Shown: positions 34,442 through 44,028, numbered from the stretch's first letter. The stretch is DNA of 64,000 nt from Competibacter_A sp037045535 (GCA_037045535.1 JBAOHI010000082.1:434001-498000), one strand, 5' to 3'. Made by a program: numbers and translations. Notes: a model not told the origin generated them from the letters alone.

Positions 34442-35329
34442 ATGGACAGTTTCTGGGGCCTTCTGGAAGATCGCATCGGGACGGCCACCGGCCGACCGTT
34501 CGCCGTCCGCCAGTATCATCCAATGAGTGGCGGCTGTATCAATCGAGCTTGGCGAGTCAGCGATGGGAAACAGGACTATTTCGTTAAGGCCCATGCCACT
34601 GCCGGGTTGCCGATGTTTGAAGCGGAGGCCGCCGGGCTAGCGGAATTGGCCGCGACCTCAACCGTGCGAGTACCGGCACCGATTTGCCACGGTGTCTCCG
34701 GTGGGCAAGCCTACTTGGTGCTGGAGTACTTGCTACTGGGGGGAGGCCATTCAAAAGCGATGGAGAACCTCGGCCGGCAGTTGGCCATGCTACACCGTCA
34801 GCCGCAGGCTTGGTTCGGGTGGCATTGGGATAACACCATCGGTTCCACTCCACAACCCAATGGTCGCCGTGATGATTGGATCGAATTTTGGCGCGAGCGG
34901 CGATTGGGTTTTCAGCTCGCATTGGCCGCCGCCAATGGCCAGGGTGGCGTACTGCAACGCCGGGGCGAGGAATTGCTGACGCGGCTGGACGGCTTGTTTG
35001 TTGGGTATCGACCGATACCGGTCCTGGTGCACGGCGATCTTTGGGGCGGCAATGTCGGTTGCACGGTCGAGGGCGAGTCAGTGATGTTTGATCCGGCGGT
35101 TTATTACGGTGACCGCGAAACCGATTTGGCGATGACGGAGTTGTTTGGCGGGTTTTCAGAGCGTTTTTATGCCGCCTATCGCGAGATGTTGCCGATCGAT
35201 GCCGGTTATCCGCAACGGCGGACACTCTACAATCTGTACCACATCCTGAATCATCTCAACCTGTTCGGCGGTGGCTATCGTGCCCAGGCGGAGAACATGA
35301 TGGCTAGCCTGCTGGCGGAGTTGCGCTAA
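34442..35329 (+). CDS. Fructosamine kinase family protein
   Basis: A 295-residue member of the fructosamine-3-kinase / ribulosamine-kinase family, with an aminoglycoside-phosphotransferase fold. The N-terminal MSGGCINRAWRV and DYFVKAH give the ATP-binding lysine. The catalytic loop is VLVHGDLWGGNVG, and FDPAVYYGDRETDLAMTELF replaces the DFG motif. Such kinases phosphorylate sugar-derived adducts on protein amines, leading to their removal. GGAG lies just before the ATG. It follows the EEP-family gene by 50 bp. Confidence 0.9.
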   Translation: MDSFWGLLEDRIGTATGRPFAVRQYHPMSGGCINRAWRVSDGKQDYFVKAHATAGLPMFEAEAAGLAELAATSTVRVPAPICHGVSGGQAYLVLEYLLLGGGHSKAMENLGRQLAMLHRQPQAWFGWHWDNTIGSTPQPNGRRDDWIEFWRERRLGFQLALAAANGQGGVLQRRGEELLTRLDGLFVGYRPIPVLVHGDLWGGNVGCTVEGESVMFDPAVYYGDRETDLAMTELFGGFSERFYAAYREMLPIDAGYPQRRTLYNLYHILNHLNLFGGGYRAQAENMMASLLAELR

Positions 35330-35403
35330 ATCGTCTCTTTTCTTACACAGTTACTGCTCGCTTTGCGAATCGTCTAAAGCGATCAGCTTTCTTAATTGAC
35401 TTG

Positions 35404-35430
35404 GGCCCGTTAGAATGCGGGCCGTTTTTT
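35404..35430 (+). terminator. Intrinsic terminator before rfaH
   Basis: GGCCCG and CGGGCC form a 6-bp GC stem over an 8-nt loop, followed by GTTTTTT. It separates the fructosamine kinase transcript from rfaH, whose start codon lies about 20 bp further on. It could also act on the rfaH leader. Confidence 0.65.
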
Positions 35431-35449
35431 GTGTTTCCGTGGAGTTCTC

Positions 35450-35977
35450 GTGTCCGAAGGGTTCAGCAGCCAATCACCCGCGTTCTGGTTCGTGGTGTTT
35501 AGCAAGCCGCGCCGGGAGGTAGAAGCGGTCGAACAACTGGAACGCCAGGAATTCGCGACTTTTTTACCAAGAGTGCGCTCTCGGCGCCGCGTGCGCGGCC
35601 AATGGCAGGATATCGTGGAACCCATGTTCCCGCGCTATCTGTTTTTGCAGGCCACGCCAGGCCAGGACGATTTACGGCCGATCCGCTCGACCCGAGGCGT
35701 CATCGGTTTGGTGCGTTTCGGCGGCGAACCCAAACCGGTCCCCGAAGTCGTGATGGCGGAGCTGCGCAGGCTGTGCCCTGGCAACGACGCGGTGCTGGAA
35801 CTGCCGACGCCACTGGTTCCGGGTAGCCAGGTGCGGATTCTGGAAGGACCGTTTGCCGGTTGCGAAGCGGAACTACTGAGTCTGGATGGCGAACGCCGGG
35901 CGTTGGTGCTGTTGAAATTGCTCGGACGTTCGAGCGCGGTCGCATTTCCCGTCGATGCATTAACGCCCGTGTATTGA
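35450..35977 (+). CDS. rfaH: Transcription antitermination protein RfaH
   Basis: RfaH is a NusG paralogue that binds RNA polymerase at ops sites and promotes expression of long operons. The 175-residue protein has the NGN domain FWFVVFSKPRREVEAVEQL, FLPRVRSRRRVRGQW and FPRYLFLQA, then a KOW-region VRILEGPFAGCEAELLSLDG. The GTG start at 35450 has GGAG about 7 bases upstream; the open frame begins 7 codons earlier. I found no clear ops element (GGCGGTAGC) in the window. Confidence 0.88.
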   Translation: MSEGFSSQSPAFWFVVFSKPRREVEAVEQLERQEFATFLPRVRSRRRVRGQWQDIVEPMFPRYLFLQATPGQDDLRPIRSTRGVIGLVRFGGEPKPVPEVVMAELRRLCPGNDAVLELPTPLVPGSQVRILEGPFAGCEAELLSLDGERRALVLLKLLGRSSAVAFPVDALTPVY

Positions 35978-36059
35978 CCCTTTGAAAATCGCTCTGGACA
36001 CTCACCCCGATCTGTCTTACGACATTTGCCGGGCGGTTACCCCGCCTGAAACGGCCTTT

Positions 36060-36968
36060 ATGGACCCTCATAAACTGACTCATCTCAAGCAGCTCGAAGC
36101 CGAGAGCATTCACATCATCCGCGAAGTGGTCGCCGAGTTTGAAAAACCGGTGATGCTGTACTCGATCGGCAAGGATTCCTCGGTGATGCTGCACTTGGCG
36201 CTGAAAGCTTTTTATCCTGGCAAGCCACCGTTTCCGCTACTGCATGTCGATACGACCTGGAAGTTTCGGGAAATGATCCGTTTCCGCGATGAGCAGGTGA
36301 AACGGTTGGAGTTGGAGCTGATCGTTCACATCAACCAAGAAGGCTTGCGTCAGGGCATCAACCCGTTCACGCATGGTTCGCGGGTCCATACCGACGTAAT
36401 GAAAACGCAGTCACTGAAACAGGCCTTGGATCTGCACGGTTTCGATGCCGCGTTTGGTGGTGCCCGCCGCGACGAAGAACGCTCGCGCGCCAAGGAGCGG
36501 GTCTATTCCTTCCGCGACCGTAACCACCGTTGGGACCCGAAAAACCAGCGCCCCGAGCTATGGAATCTTTATAACGGCCGAGTGCACAAGGGCGAGAGCA
36601 TTCGGGTGTTTCCGCTGTCCAACTGGACCGAACTGGATGTCTGGCAATACATCCATTTGGAGAACATCCCCATCGTCCCCCTGTATTTGGCGGCGGAACG
36701 CCCCGTGGTGGAGCGTGACGGAACCTTGATCATGGTCGATGACGAGCGGATGCCGCTGGAGCCGGGTGAGACCCCGAAACTGGAATGGGTACGGTTTCGC
36801 ACCCTGGGCTGTTATCCGCTGACCGGCGCGGTCCGCTCGCGGGCGGTCACCTTACCGGAGGTCATTCAAGAAATGCTGTTGACCCGCCATTCGGAACGCC
36901 AGGGTCGCTTGATCGACCACGATGCCGCCGGTTCGATGGAAGAGAAAAAACGGCAGGGGTATTTTTAA
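36060..36968 (+). CDS. cysD: Sulfate adenylyltransferase subunit 2
   Basis: CysD is the catalytic adenylyl-transfer subunit of ATP sulfurylase, forming APS from sulfate and ATP. The 302-residue length is the family standard if ATG 36060 is the start (MDPHKLTHLKQLEAES). The PP-loop is YSIGKDSSVMLHL. FGGARRDEERSRAKER and GCYPLTGAVRS are characteristic. It ends one base before cysNC. Confidence 0.96.
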   Translation: MDPHKLTHLKQLEAESIHIIREVVAEFEKPVMLYSIGKDSSVMLHLALKAFYPGKPPFPLLHVDTTWKFREMIRFRDEQVKRLELELIVHINQEGLRQGINPFTHGSRVHTDVMKTQSLKQALDLHGFDAAFGGARRDEERSRAKERVYSFRDRNHRWDPKNQRPELWNLYNGRVHKGESIRVFPLSNWTELDVWQYIHLENIPIVPLYLAAERPVVERDGTLIMVDDERMPLEPGETPKLEWVRFRTLGCYPLTGAVRSRAVTLPEVIQEMLLTRHSERQGRLIDHDAAGSMEEKKRQGYF

Positions 36969-36969
36969 G

Positions 36970-38892
36970 ATGTCGCACGCATCCGCCTTGATCGAACAGG
37001 ATATCGCGGCCTATCTGGAAACCCACGAGCGCAAGGATCTGCTACGGTTTATCACTTGCGGCAGCGTGGATGACGGCAAGAGCACATTGATCGGCCGGCT
37101 ACTCTACGATACCCAATTGATCTACGAAGACCAGCTTGCCGCCGTGCGCCGCGATACGGTCAAGTACGGCACTACCGGCGAGGAGCTGGATTTGGCGTTG
37201 CTAGTGGACGGCCTGCAGGCCGAGCGAGAGCAGGGCATCACGATCGATGTCGCTTACCGCTATTTCTCCACCGAAAAACGCAAATTCATCATCGCTGACA
37301 CGCCTGGCCATGAGCAGTATACCCGTAACATGGCGACGGGCGCTTCGACCGCGCAACTGGCCATCTTACTGGTGGATGCGCGCAAGGGCGTGCAGGTACA
37401 GACCCGCCGCCATAGCTTCATTGTGTCGCTGCTGGGTATTCGCCATTTGGTACTGGCCATCAACAAAATGGATCTGGTCGGTTTCGATCCGGCGGTGTTT
37501 GAACGGATTTGCGAGGAATATCGCGAGTTCGTGGGCAAGCTGGGCGTGCCGGATGTGCGTTGCGTACCGGTTTCCGCCTTGCGTGGCGACAACGTGGTCC
37601 AGCCGTCCACTGCCATGCCTTGGTACGCAGGACCGACGCTGCTGCAATTGCTTGAAGAGGTGGAAGTCGCCTCCGACCGTAATCTGCACAATTTCCGGTT
37701 TCCGGTCCAGTACGTCAATCGACCCAATCTCGATTTTCGCGGTTTTTGCGGCACCATCGCGGCCGGTACGGTGCAGCCGGGCGATCCGATCGTCGCTTTT
37801 CCCTCGGGGCGGCGCAGCCGGGTGGCGTCCATCGTCACCGCTGACGGTGAACTGGCGGAAGCGTTCGCCGGCCAGGCGGTGACCCTGACCCTGAGCGACG
37901 AGATCGATGTCAGCCGTGGAGATTTGCTGGTTCATCCCAGCCGCTTGCCGGCGGTCGCCGATACCTTCGATGCCCGCGTGGTATGGATGGCGGATACGCC
38001 CCTGTTGCCGGGCCGGCAGTATGATCTGAAACTGGGAACACGACTGATTCCGGCCATGCCCAGCCTGCTGCATCACCGGATCGACGTGAACACCCTGGAA
38101 CATCAGCGCGTCGAAGAGCTGGGTTTGAACGAAATCGGCTTCTGTCGTTTCGCGCTCAATCAGCCGGTTCCGTTCGATGCTTACGAAGAGATTCCAGGGA
38201 CTGGCAGCTTCGTTATCATCGACCGGGTCAGCAACGCTACGGTCGGAGCCGGCATGATCGTGCGGCCGGCTACGCAACCCTTGATGGACAAATCGCGCAA
38301 CGTGGTTTGGCATCAGCATAAGGTGACCAAAACGCAGCGGGCCAACCAAAAAGCGCAAAAACCGTGCGTGGTCTGGCTGACGGGTTTTTCCGGGGCGGGT
38401 AAATCGACGCTGGCCAACGCGCTGGAGCAGCGCTTGTTGCAACGCGGCTATCACAGCTATTTGCTGGACGGGGATAACATCCGCCACGGTTTGAATCAGG
38501 ATTTGGGTTTTTCCAGGGAGGACCGTGTCGAGAACATCCGCCGCATCGGCGAGGTCGCGACGCTGTTCGTCGATGCCGGTCTGATCGTGATTTCGGCGTT
38601 CATCTCGCCATTCCGGGCGGACCGGGCACTGGTGCGGGCGCTGGTTCAGGAGGGAGAATTCATCGAAGTGCATTTGCAGGCTTCGCTGGAAGCCTGCGAG
38701 CGGCGTGATCCCAAAGGTTTGTACGCCAAGGCGCGCGCCGGCATGATTCAGGATTTCACGGGTATCGACTCGCCCTATGAACCGCCCGAGCGCCCGGAGC
38801 TGGTGCTGGATACCGAGCACAATCCGGTCGAAGTCTGTCTGGATCGGCTATTGGGTTATCTGACCGAGCGGCGAATTTTGCGGGGAAATTAG
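36970..38892 (+). CDS. cysNC: Sulfate adenylyltransferase subunit 1 / APS kinase fusion
   Basis: A 640-residue NodQ-like fusion. The N-terminal 450 residues are the GTPase CysN: G1 GSVDDGKSTLIGRLL, G3 DTPGHEQYTRNMATG, G4 NKMDLVGF. The C-terminal 190 residues are APS kinase, with P-loop GFSGAGKSTLAN and LDGDNIRHGLNQDLGFS. Together with CysD it makes PAPS from sulfate. The start at 36970 is one base after cysD. Fusion of the two activities is common in proteobacteria. Confidence 0.96.
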   Translation: MSHASALIEQDIAAYLETHERKDLLRFITCGSVDDGKSTLIGRLLYDTQLIYEDQLAAVRRDTVKYGTTGEELDLALLVDGLQAEREQGITIDVAYRYFSTEKRKFIIADTPGHEQYTRNMATGASTAQLAILLVDARKGVQVQTRRHSFIVSLLGIRHLVLAINKMDLVGFDPAVFERICEEYREFVGKLGVPDVRCVPVSALRGDNVVQPSTAMPWYAGPTLLQLLEEVEVASDRNLHNFRFPVQYVNRPNLDFRGFCGTIAAGTVQPGDPIVAFPSGRRSRVASIVTADGELAEAFAGQAVTLTLSDEIDVSRGDLLVHPSRLPAVADTFDARVVWMADTPLLPGRQYDLKLGTRLIPAMPSLLHHRIDVNTLEHQRVEELGLNEIGFCRFALNQPVPFDAYEEIPGTGSFVIIDRVSNATVGAGMIVRPATQPLMDKSRNVVWHQHKVTKTQRANQKAQKPCVVWLTGFSGAGKSTLANALEQRLLQRGYHSYLLDGDNIRHGLNQDLGFSREDRVENIRRIGEVATLFVDAGLIVISAFISPFRADRALVRALVQEGEFIEVHLQASLEACERRDPKGLYAKARAGMIQDFTGIDSPYEPPERPELVLDTEHNPVEVCLDRLLGYLTERRILRGN

Positions 38893-38942
38893 GAACGCGC
38901 TTCACCGCCTACCCGTCCACCGGATTTTCGGAGGAATAGCCT

Positions 38943-39701
38943 ATGTCAAAGGTTGCGTTCATCACCGGGGCGACGTCCGGTTTCGGTGCTGCCTGCGCTC
39001 GTCGGTTCGCCGCTGACGGTTGGCGCTTGGTGCTCTGCGGTCGGCGGCAGGAACGCCTTGAGGCGGTGCGAGCCGAGGTGGCCGAAGCGGTGCCGGTCCA
39101 CGCATTCCCCTTGGACGTTCGCGACGAGGCTGCTGTCAATGCTGCCGTTGCCGCCCTGCCCACTGAGTTTGCCGAAATCGATCTATTGGTCAATAACGCT
39201 GGGCTGGCACTCGGTCTGGAACCCGCCCACCGCTGCGACATGGAGGATTGGCAGCGGATGGTGGACACCAACATCAAGGGTTTGATCTATTGCACCCGGG
39301 CGGTGCTGCCGGGCATGGTGGCCCGTGATCGCGGCCACATCGTTAACATTGGTTCGGTGGCCGGCACTTATCCTTATCCCGGCGGCAACGTTTACGGTGC
39401 CACGAAGGCGTTCGTGAAACAGTTTTCCCTCAACTTGCGCGCCGATCTGCTGGGTACGCGGGTGCGGGTAACCAACATCGAGCCGGGCTTGGCGGAGAGC
39501 GAATTTTCCTTGGTGCGCTTCAAGGGCGACGACACCAAGGCCGCGCGGACCTACGAAGGTACCCAGCCACTCCGTCCAGAGGACATCGCCGACATTGTGC
39601 ATTGGGTAGCCACTCGACCGGCGCACGTCAACCTGAACAGCGTGGAAGTGATGCCGGTATGCCAAGCGTTCGCGCCGTTCACGATCCATCGCGAGAGTTG
39701 A
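38943..39701 (+). CDS. ydfG: NADP-dependent 3-hydroxy acid dehydrogenase YdfG-like SDR
   Basis: A 252-residue classical short-chain dehydrogenase. It has the cofactor loop TGATSGFGAA, NNAGLALGLEPAH, the catalytic Tyr-Lys in YGATKAFVKQF and NIEPGLAESEF. The segment VRFKGDD matches E. coli YdfG, which oxidises L-allo-threonine and 3-hydroxypropionate and reduces malonate semialdehyde. That activity may be relevant to the 3-hydroxypropionate chemistry at the right edge, but this is only an association. It lies 50 bp after cysNC. Confidence 0.85.
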   Translation: MSKVAFITGATSGFGAACARRFAADGWRLVLCGRRQERLEAVRAEVAEAVPVHAFPLDVRDEAAVNAAVAALPTEFAEIDLLVNNAGLALGLEPAHRCDMEDWQRMVDTNIKGLIYCTRAVLPGMVARDRGHIVNIGSVAGTYPYPGGNVYGATKAFVKQFSLNLRADLLGTRVRVTNIEPGLAESEFSLVRFKGDDTKAARTYEGTQPLRPEDIADIVHWVATRPAHVNLNSVEVMPVCQAFAPFTIHRES

Positions 39702-39719
39702 CGCAGGGCGCGGACGTCG

Positions 39720-40517
39720 CTATTCGCCGGATGAGGCTGTCTCTCGAAAGCGGCCCAACCGGTTCACCCATCCACCAAGGTATTCCTTGAAGGCACGGCT
39801 ACCATCAGCCAGTGCTTGGGCGTCAGGCAGCCAGCGTAGGAGATGCGCATTGTCGCGCGGGAATACTTCAAAATCGGTGGGCGCCGGAACCACTTCAAGA
39901 TCGGTAGCTTTGAACAGTGCCAGGGCGCGCGGCATGTGCAGGGCCGACGTGACCAGCAGGATGCGATGGACGCCCAGCGCGCGCAGGAGCGGCAGGGAAT
40001 AATCGCGGTTTTCCTTCGTGGTGCGACTGCCGGCTTCCAGGACGATGGCGGCGCGAGGAACGCCAAGCGTCTGGAGCAATTCCGCCGCGACGGTGGCTTC
40101 GGGTTGATCGATCCCGCTCCAGGGCAAATTGCCACCGCTTACAAGAATCAGCGGTGCTTTACTGGCGCGGAAGAGACGGGCCGCGTGCCAGACTCGATCG
40201 GCAGCAGCGTTGAGGTCAGGATAGGGCCGCTCGGGTGGGTGGGCTGCTTCCATCGCCCCGCCTAGCACGACGATGGCGTCGGCAGTGGGCAATGCCTCGA
40301 CCGGCAGCGGTGGGTAACGCTGTTCGAGACCCATACGAACCCAGTCGCTGAAAACTGGCGTGGACCATAGCCACAACCAGCCAAGGGCAATGACCAGCAA
40401 AGCGCTGCCAGAACGCCGCCGGTTACGGTACAGCAAGAGGCCCGCCCACGCGGCCAATAACAGCGCTGCCAGCAATGGGTAAGCGATCTGGCTGAGAATC
40501 TTGGTGAGCAAGAGCAT
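39720..40517 (-). CDS. YdcF/ElyC-like DUF218 envelope protein
   Basis: A 265-residue protein with two N-terminal membrane segments (about residues 8-28 and 35-55) and a DUF218 domain: ADAIVVLGGAME, LILVSGGNLPW, RTTKENRDYSLPLL and ILLVTSALHMPRALALF. ElyC in E. coli affects peptidoglycan assembly via the lipid carrier. SanA and YdcF are related. The precise role cannot be assigned. Confidence 0.85.
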   Translation of the reverse strand: MLLLTKILSQIAYPLLAALLLAAWAGLLLYRNRRRSGSALLVIALGWLWLWSTPVFSDWVRMGLEQRYPPLPVEALPTADAIVVLGGAMEAAHPPERPYPDLNAAADRVWHAARLFRASKAPLILVSGGNLPWSGIDQPEATVAAELLQTLGVPRAAIVLEAGSRTTKENRDYSLPLLRALGVHRILLVTSALHMPRALALFKATDLEVVPAPTDFEVFPRDNAHLLRWLPDAQALADGSRAFKEYLGGWVNRLGRFRETASSGE

Positions 40518-40547
40518 TGGTGCCGATGACGAAGCTGAAAGGTGCTA

Positions 40548-41009
40548 TCAGCCTGTATCCTCTTCGGCCATTCCCTTCAAAATTACGCCTTCCACGCCGA
40601 TGATTCGCAGCCGGGTACCAGCGGGATAGTCGCGCTCCACCATCACTTTCCAGGTACTGTCGTCCACCCGGATTTTGCCGTGGCCGTTGATGACCGGCGA
40701 GTCGAGCGTGAACACCCGGCCAATGTATTGATAGCCGCGCCGATTCAGTAGTGGGTCTTCGGTGCGGGTCGGGTGCCGCCGCAAACGCAATCGCCAAGCG
40801 ACGATCGATCCTACCGACAATACCGCAAACAACAGCACTTGCCATGTCCAGGCCAGGTCGGGCAGTACCGTCAGGACCAACCCCACCAGCAACGCTGCGA
40901 CCCCCATCCATAGGAAAAAAAATCCGGGGGCGATGGCTTCGATGGCCATCAGGATTACGCCCAGCAGCCACCAGTTCCAATAGAGAGGTTCCAACAACCA
41001 AGCGTTCAC
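40548..41009 (-). CDS. NfeD family membrane protein
   Basis: A 153-residue short NfeD protein with membrane helices at about residues 10-75 and a C-terminal OB-fold beta-barrel (GRVFTLDSPVINGHGKIRVD to RLRIIGVEGVILKG). NfeD proteins partner with SPFH proteins, and the gene pair here is the standard arrangement. Its GTG start overlaps the stop of the SPFH gene. Confidence 0.9.
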   Translation of the reverse strand: MNAWLLEPLYWNWWLLGVILMAIEAIAPGFFFLWMGVAALLVGLVLTVLPDLAWTWQVLLFAVLSVGSIVAWRLRLRRHPTRTEDPLLNRRGYQYIGRVFTLDSPVINGHGKIRVDDSTWKVMVERDYPAGTRLRIIGVEGVILKGMAEEDTG

Positions 41010-41938
41010 GAGCGTACCCCCGTCTTGCCCAGCGCCTCTTGCGCCAGTTCGGCGACGCCGGCCAAGGTGCCAATCAGCCCCGAGGTATCCAGCGGCATCA
41101 ACAACACTTTCTGGTTGGGCGATGTCGCCAGTTTTGCAACCGCCTCCACGTATTTCTGTGCCACGAAGTAGTTGATGGCCTGTATGTTGCCTTTGCCAAT
41201 CGCTTCCGACAACATCAGGGTGGCACGAGCCTCCGCTTGGGCTAGCCGTTCACGGGCCTCGGCATCGCGGAACGCGGATTCCTTGCGGCCTTCCGCTTCC
41301 AAAATCGCGGCCTGTTTTTGGCCTTCCGCCGCTAGAATCGCGGCTTGTCGTTCGCCCTCGGCGGTGAGGATCGACGCCCGCTTGTCGCGTTCGGCCTTCA
41401 TCTGCCGCGCCATGGAATCGACCAGATCTTTGGGCGGCGCGATGTCCTTGATCTCGATGCGGGTGACTTTGACGCCCCAGGGTGTGGTGGCTTCATCCAC
41501 CACGGTCAGCAGGCGGGCGTTGATATCGTCGCGCTTGGACAGTAGCTCATCAAGGTCCATCGAGCCCATCACGGTGCGAACGTTGGTCATGGTCAGGTTG
41601 AGGATGGCGAATTCCAGGTTATTGACCTCGTAGGCGGCTTTGGCAGCGTCCAACACCTGGTAGAACACCACGCCGTCCGCTCGCACCATGGCGTTATCCT
41701 TGGTGATGACCTCCTGCGAGGGCACGTCCAAAACTGTTTCCATCATATTGATCTTATGACCGATTCGGTCCATTACCGGCACGATGAAATTCAGCCCCGG
41801 CGTCAGTGTCTCGGTGTAGCGACCAAAACGCTCGACCGTGTATTCCATGCCCTGCGGCACCGATTTGACTCCTAAGAAAATCAGGATGGCGGCCAAGACC
41901 GCCAGACCGATTACGAACGCGGAAAAGCCTTCCAGCAT
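41006..41938 (-). CDS. qmcA: SPFH/band 7 protein QmcA-like
   Basis: A 310-residue membrane-anchored SPFH protein. An N-terminal helix (about residues 5-24) is followed by VKSVPQGMEYTVERFGRYT and the band 7 domain (WGVKVTRIEIKDIAPPKDL). The C-terminal coiled coil repeats AEGERQAAILAAEGQKQAAI. Such stomatin-like proteins form large membrane rings and interact with FtsH or NfeD. It forms an overlapping pair with the NfeD gene. Confidence 0.92.
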   Translation of the reverse strand: MLEGFSAFVIGLAVLAAILIFLGVKSVPQGMEYTVERFGRYTETLTPGLNFIVPVMDRIGHKINMMETVLDVPSQEVITKDNAMVRADGVVFYQVLDAAKAAYEVNNLEFAILNLTMTNVRTVMGSMDLDELLSKRDDINARLLTVVDEATTPWGVKVTRIEIKDIAPPKDLVDSMARQMKAERDKRASILTAEGERQAAILAAEGQKQAAILEAEGRKESAFRDAEARERLAQAEARATLMLSEAIGKGNIQAINYFVAQKYVEAVAKLATSPNQKVLLMPLDTSGLIGTLAGVAELAQEALGKTGVRS

Positions 41939-41965
41939 GATTGATCTCCTCGCAAGATGCGGTGA

Positions 41966-43435
41966 TTAATCGTCCAGCACAGCGCCAGAACGTGCGTCCA
42001 GAACCACATGGAGTGGTGTATCGTCCTCCATCCAGGCGACCACCTGCCAACGCGGCCTCTCCTCGTCAAGGTACAGCGAAGCCGAATCCAGGGCGATGGT
42101 TTTGCCTATCGCGGTTGCACGGACGATCAGCGCGGCGTGGGCCGCCGGCAACACACGGTCGAGGTCGCGCAGCCAGGGATCGAGCCGCAGCGGTACACAC
42201 GGTGAGACCGCGACCAATTCCGCCCATTCGGCTTCGTCGGCGGCCTGTTCAAATTCCCGCTCCATGGCGGTCACCGCCAAGGTTCCAGCTGCCGGATCGA
42301 GTAGGATATCGAAACCTCGAAGTCGACGAATTCGTCGCTCGGGTTGGTTGTCCCAACCTCGAAAAGAGTAGCGAAATTCTTGAAGGATGACAGTTTCGGT
42401 GGCATCGCGACCCAGCTCTACCACTACAGCTTCCAGTACCGCGCGCGGATCGGTTTGTCGGGCGACCGGCCCGACGTGTTCATAGCCGGCGAGTACTGTG
42501 TCGATCGAGGCAGTCGTCTCCAGCGGCTGGCGGGAGACCTGGATCGTCATGGCGCCTCCGATGAATTGCTCGACATCCAGGCCATGCTCGGCCAATAACC
42601 GGCGCGATCGGCGATCGGCGGCGCGTAGATGTCCGCTTGCGAGCGGCCAGGCTTGTCGCCAGACACTCACCAGCGCGGCCCACGGTCGTAACCGAGCCTC
42701 GCTTCCGTCGTCATCCAATCGCAGCCAGCCTTGCTCGACCAAGGCTCTGATTTCCCGGCTGTAATGATCCGCTAAAAGAGTAGCCAGGTCGTGTTTGGCG
42801 CGCTTGATCGGATCCTGGCTGATCGTTCCCAGCAGAGAGGCTACCAGGCCGTGATGCAAGGCAAACAGCGCGCGTGGGTCCCAGACATCCTTCAATTGCA
42901 CCCGAGCGAGATAGGTGGGCGCTGGCAGGCTATAGGGTAGGGACAAGTTGTTGGTGTCGAGCACTCGGCCATCGACAAATTCTGTTGAGAATTCAGTAAA
43001 CTGTCGGGTAAGACGCACCACGCCCTCAATTTCGATTTGTACGGCTAACGCGCTGATCCCCAATTCCGGCTGACTCAGCAGTCGCAGCCAGAGTGTTGCG
43101 CCCTGGATCATCTCATCGCAACGGAAGTTGCCGCAAGTGACGAAACCTTCGGCCGCTAGCGCCTCGGCGGTATCGGTGAGGGTAATCCAGGCGGCGTCGG
43201 GCAGATCGGTTTCTTGAAGCGGGATGAATTGTGGTCGCAACGGCTGTCTGACCCGCAGCAGGGTCAGCGGGACACCAATCAACACTTGCAACAGCAGGAC
43301 CGGCGGCGTAACGAGCCACTTCAGCAATCGAATCAGCAGAACTAAGAGGTAGGAGGGCAGCAGAACGATCTTGCGCAACAATAGTAAGAGGAAAGAATGA
43401 CTCACCAAGAATTCTCGTCGCTCAAGTGTCGTCAT
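41966..43435 (-). CDS. Unrecognised membrane-anchored protein
   Basis: A 489-residue protein that I do not recognise. Two hydrophobic segments lie near the N-terminus (about residues 10-60), with many leucines. The rest is soluble. The C-terminal 35 residues (RPRWQVVAWMEDDTPLHVVLD and what follows) resemble a PepSY-like beta hairpin. The start at ATG 43435 overlaps the stop of the DUF1285 gene by ATGA, so the two are translationally coupled. It may have an envelope role, but I see no catalytic motif. Confidence 0.7.
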   Translation of the reverse strand: MTTLERREFLVSHSFLLLLLRKIVLLPSYLLVLLIRLLKWLVTPPVLLLQVLIGVPLTLLRVRQPLRPQFIPLQETDLPDAAWITLTDTAEALAAEGFVTCGNFRCDEMIQGATLWLRLLSQPELGISALAVQIEIEGVVRLTRQFTEFSTEFVDGRVLDTNNLSLPYSLPAPTYLARVQLKDVWDPRALFALHHGLVASLLGTISQDPIKRAKHDLATLLADHYSREIRALVEQGWLRLDDDGSEARLRPWAALVSVWRQAWPLASGHLRAADRRSRRLLAEHGLDVEQFIGGAMTIQVSRQPLETTASIDTVLAGYEHVGPVARQTDPRAVLEAVVVELGRDATETVILQEFRYSFRGWDNQPERRIRRLRGFDILLDPAAGTLAVTAMEREFEQAADEAEWAELVAVSPCVPLRLDPWLRDLDRVLPAAHAALIVRATAIGKTIALDSASLYLDEERPRWQVVAWMEDDTPLHVVLDARSGAVLDD

Positions 43436-44028
43436 CCAACTGGCCGAGGGAAAAAAAACTGACCTTGGCTCCATACCCCATAATCGCGGTCCGTGGCTGT
43501 GATCCTTTCCTCGCCGAGTTCGGCCAACTCGATAAAGACTGCCCGGCTGAGTAGGGCGCGCAACCGGCCGCGAACGTGAATGTAGGGGGCCGGTTCACCA
43601 CTCGGGTCGCGGTACTCAACGATCAGGGGATGGTCGAAACCAGCGGTAATGGTGTCGCCGATATTGGTGGTAAAGCTTAGGGATTGGTCGGTGCCGCAGC
43701 CGAGGGCATCGAGCCGGACCGCCAGAAAAGGCGCGTCGTCCACTCGAATGCGCCATTTTTCCACTGGAGTGACCAAATAGTGATGTCCATCATCATCGCG
43801 ACGCAGGATGGAGGCGAACAGCCGAACCAGTGCTTCCCGTTGGAAAGGGGCGCCTTCGTGATACCAGGTTCCGTCACGGGCGATGCGTAGGTCCATATCG
43901 CCACTGAATGGGGGATTCCAGCGATCCACTGGCGGAAGCGGTCGCTTGATAGGGAGCTGGGCCGCCAAGGCGGCGAGGTCGGGATCAGGTCGCTGCACGG
44001 GCGCGGACGATTGGGTGGATTCGCACAC
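43432..44028 (-). CDS. DUF1285 family protein
   Basis: A 198-residue protein of the DUF1285 family. Typical blocks are WNPPFSGDMDLRIARDGTW, HYLVTPVEKWRIRVDDAPF and FTTNIGDTITAGFDHPL. The structure known for the family is a two-domain alpha-beta fold without an assigned function. It is encoded just upstream of the unknown membrane protein and overlaps it. Confidence 0.88.
   Translation of the reverse strand: MCESTQSSAPVQRPDPDLAALAAQLPIKRPLPPVDRWNPPFSGDMDLRIARDGTWYHEGAPFQREALVRLFASILRRDDDGHHYLVTPVEKWRIRVDDAPFLAVRLDALGCGTDQSLSFTTNIGDTITAGFDHPLIVEYRDPSGEPAPYIHVRGRLRALLSRAVFIELAELGEERITATDRDYGVWSQGQFFFPRPVG

Noticed and set aside
35396..35416. TTGACT and TAGAAT as a promoter for rfaH
   Set aside because: The spacing between the boxes is only 9 bp, and the second box lies in a terminator loop. 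A normal sigma-70 promoter needs about 17 bp.
37366..38820. 484-residue open frame on the minus strand
   Set aside because: It is antisense to cysNC, rich in His, Arg and Gln as typical for shadow frames, and has no recognisable motif.
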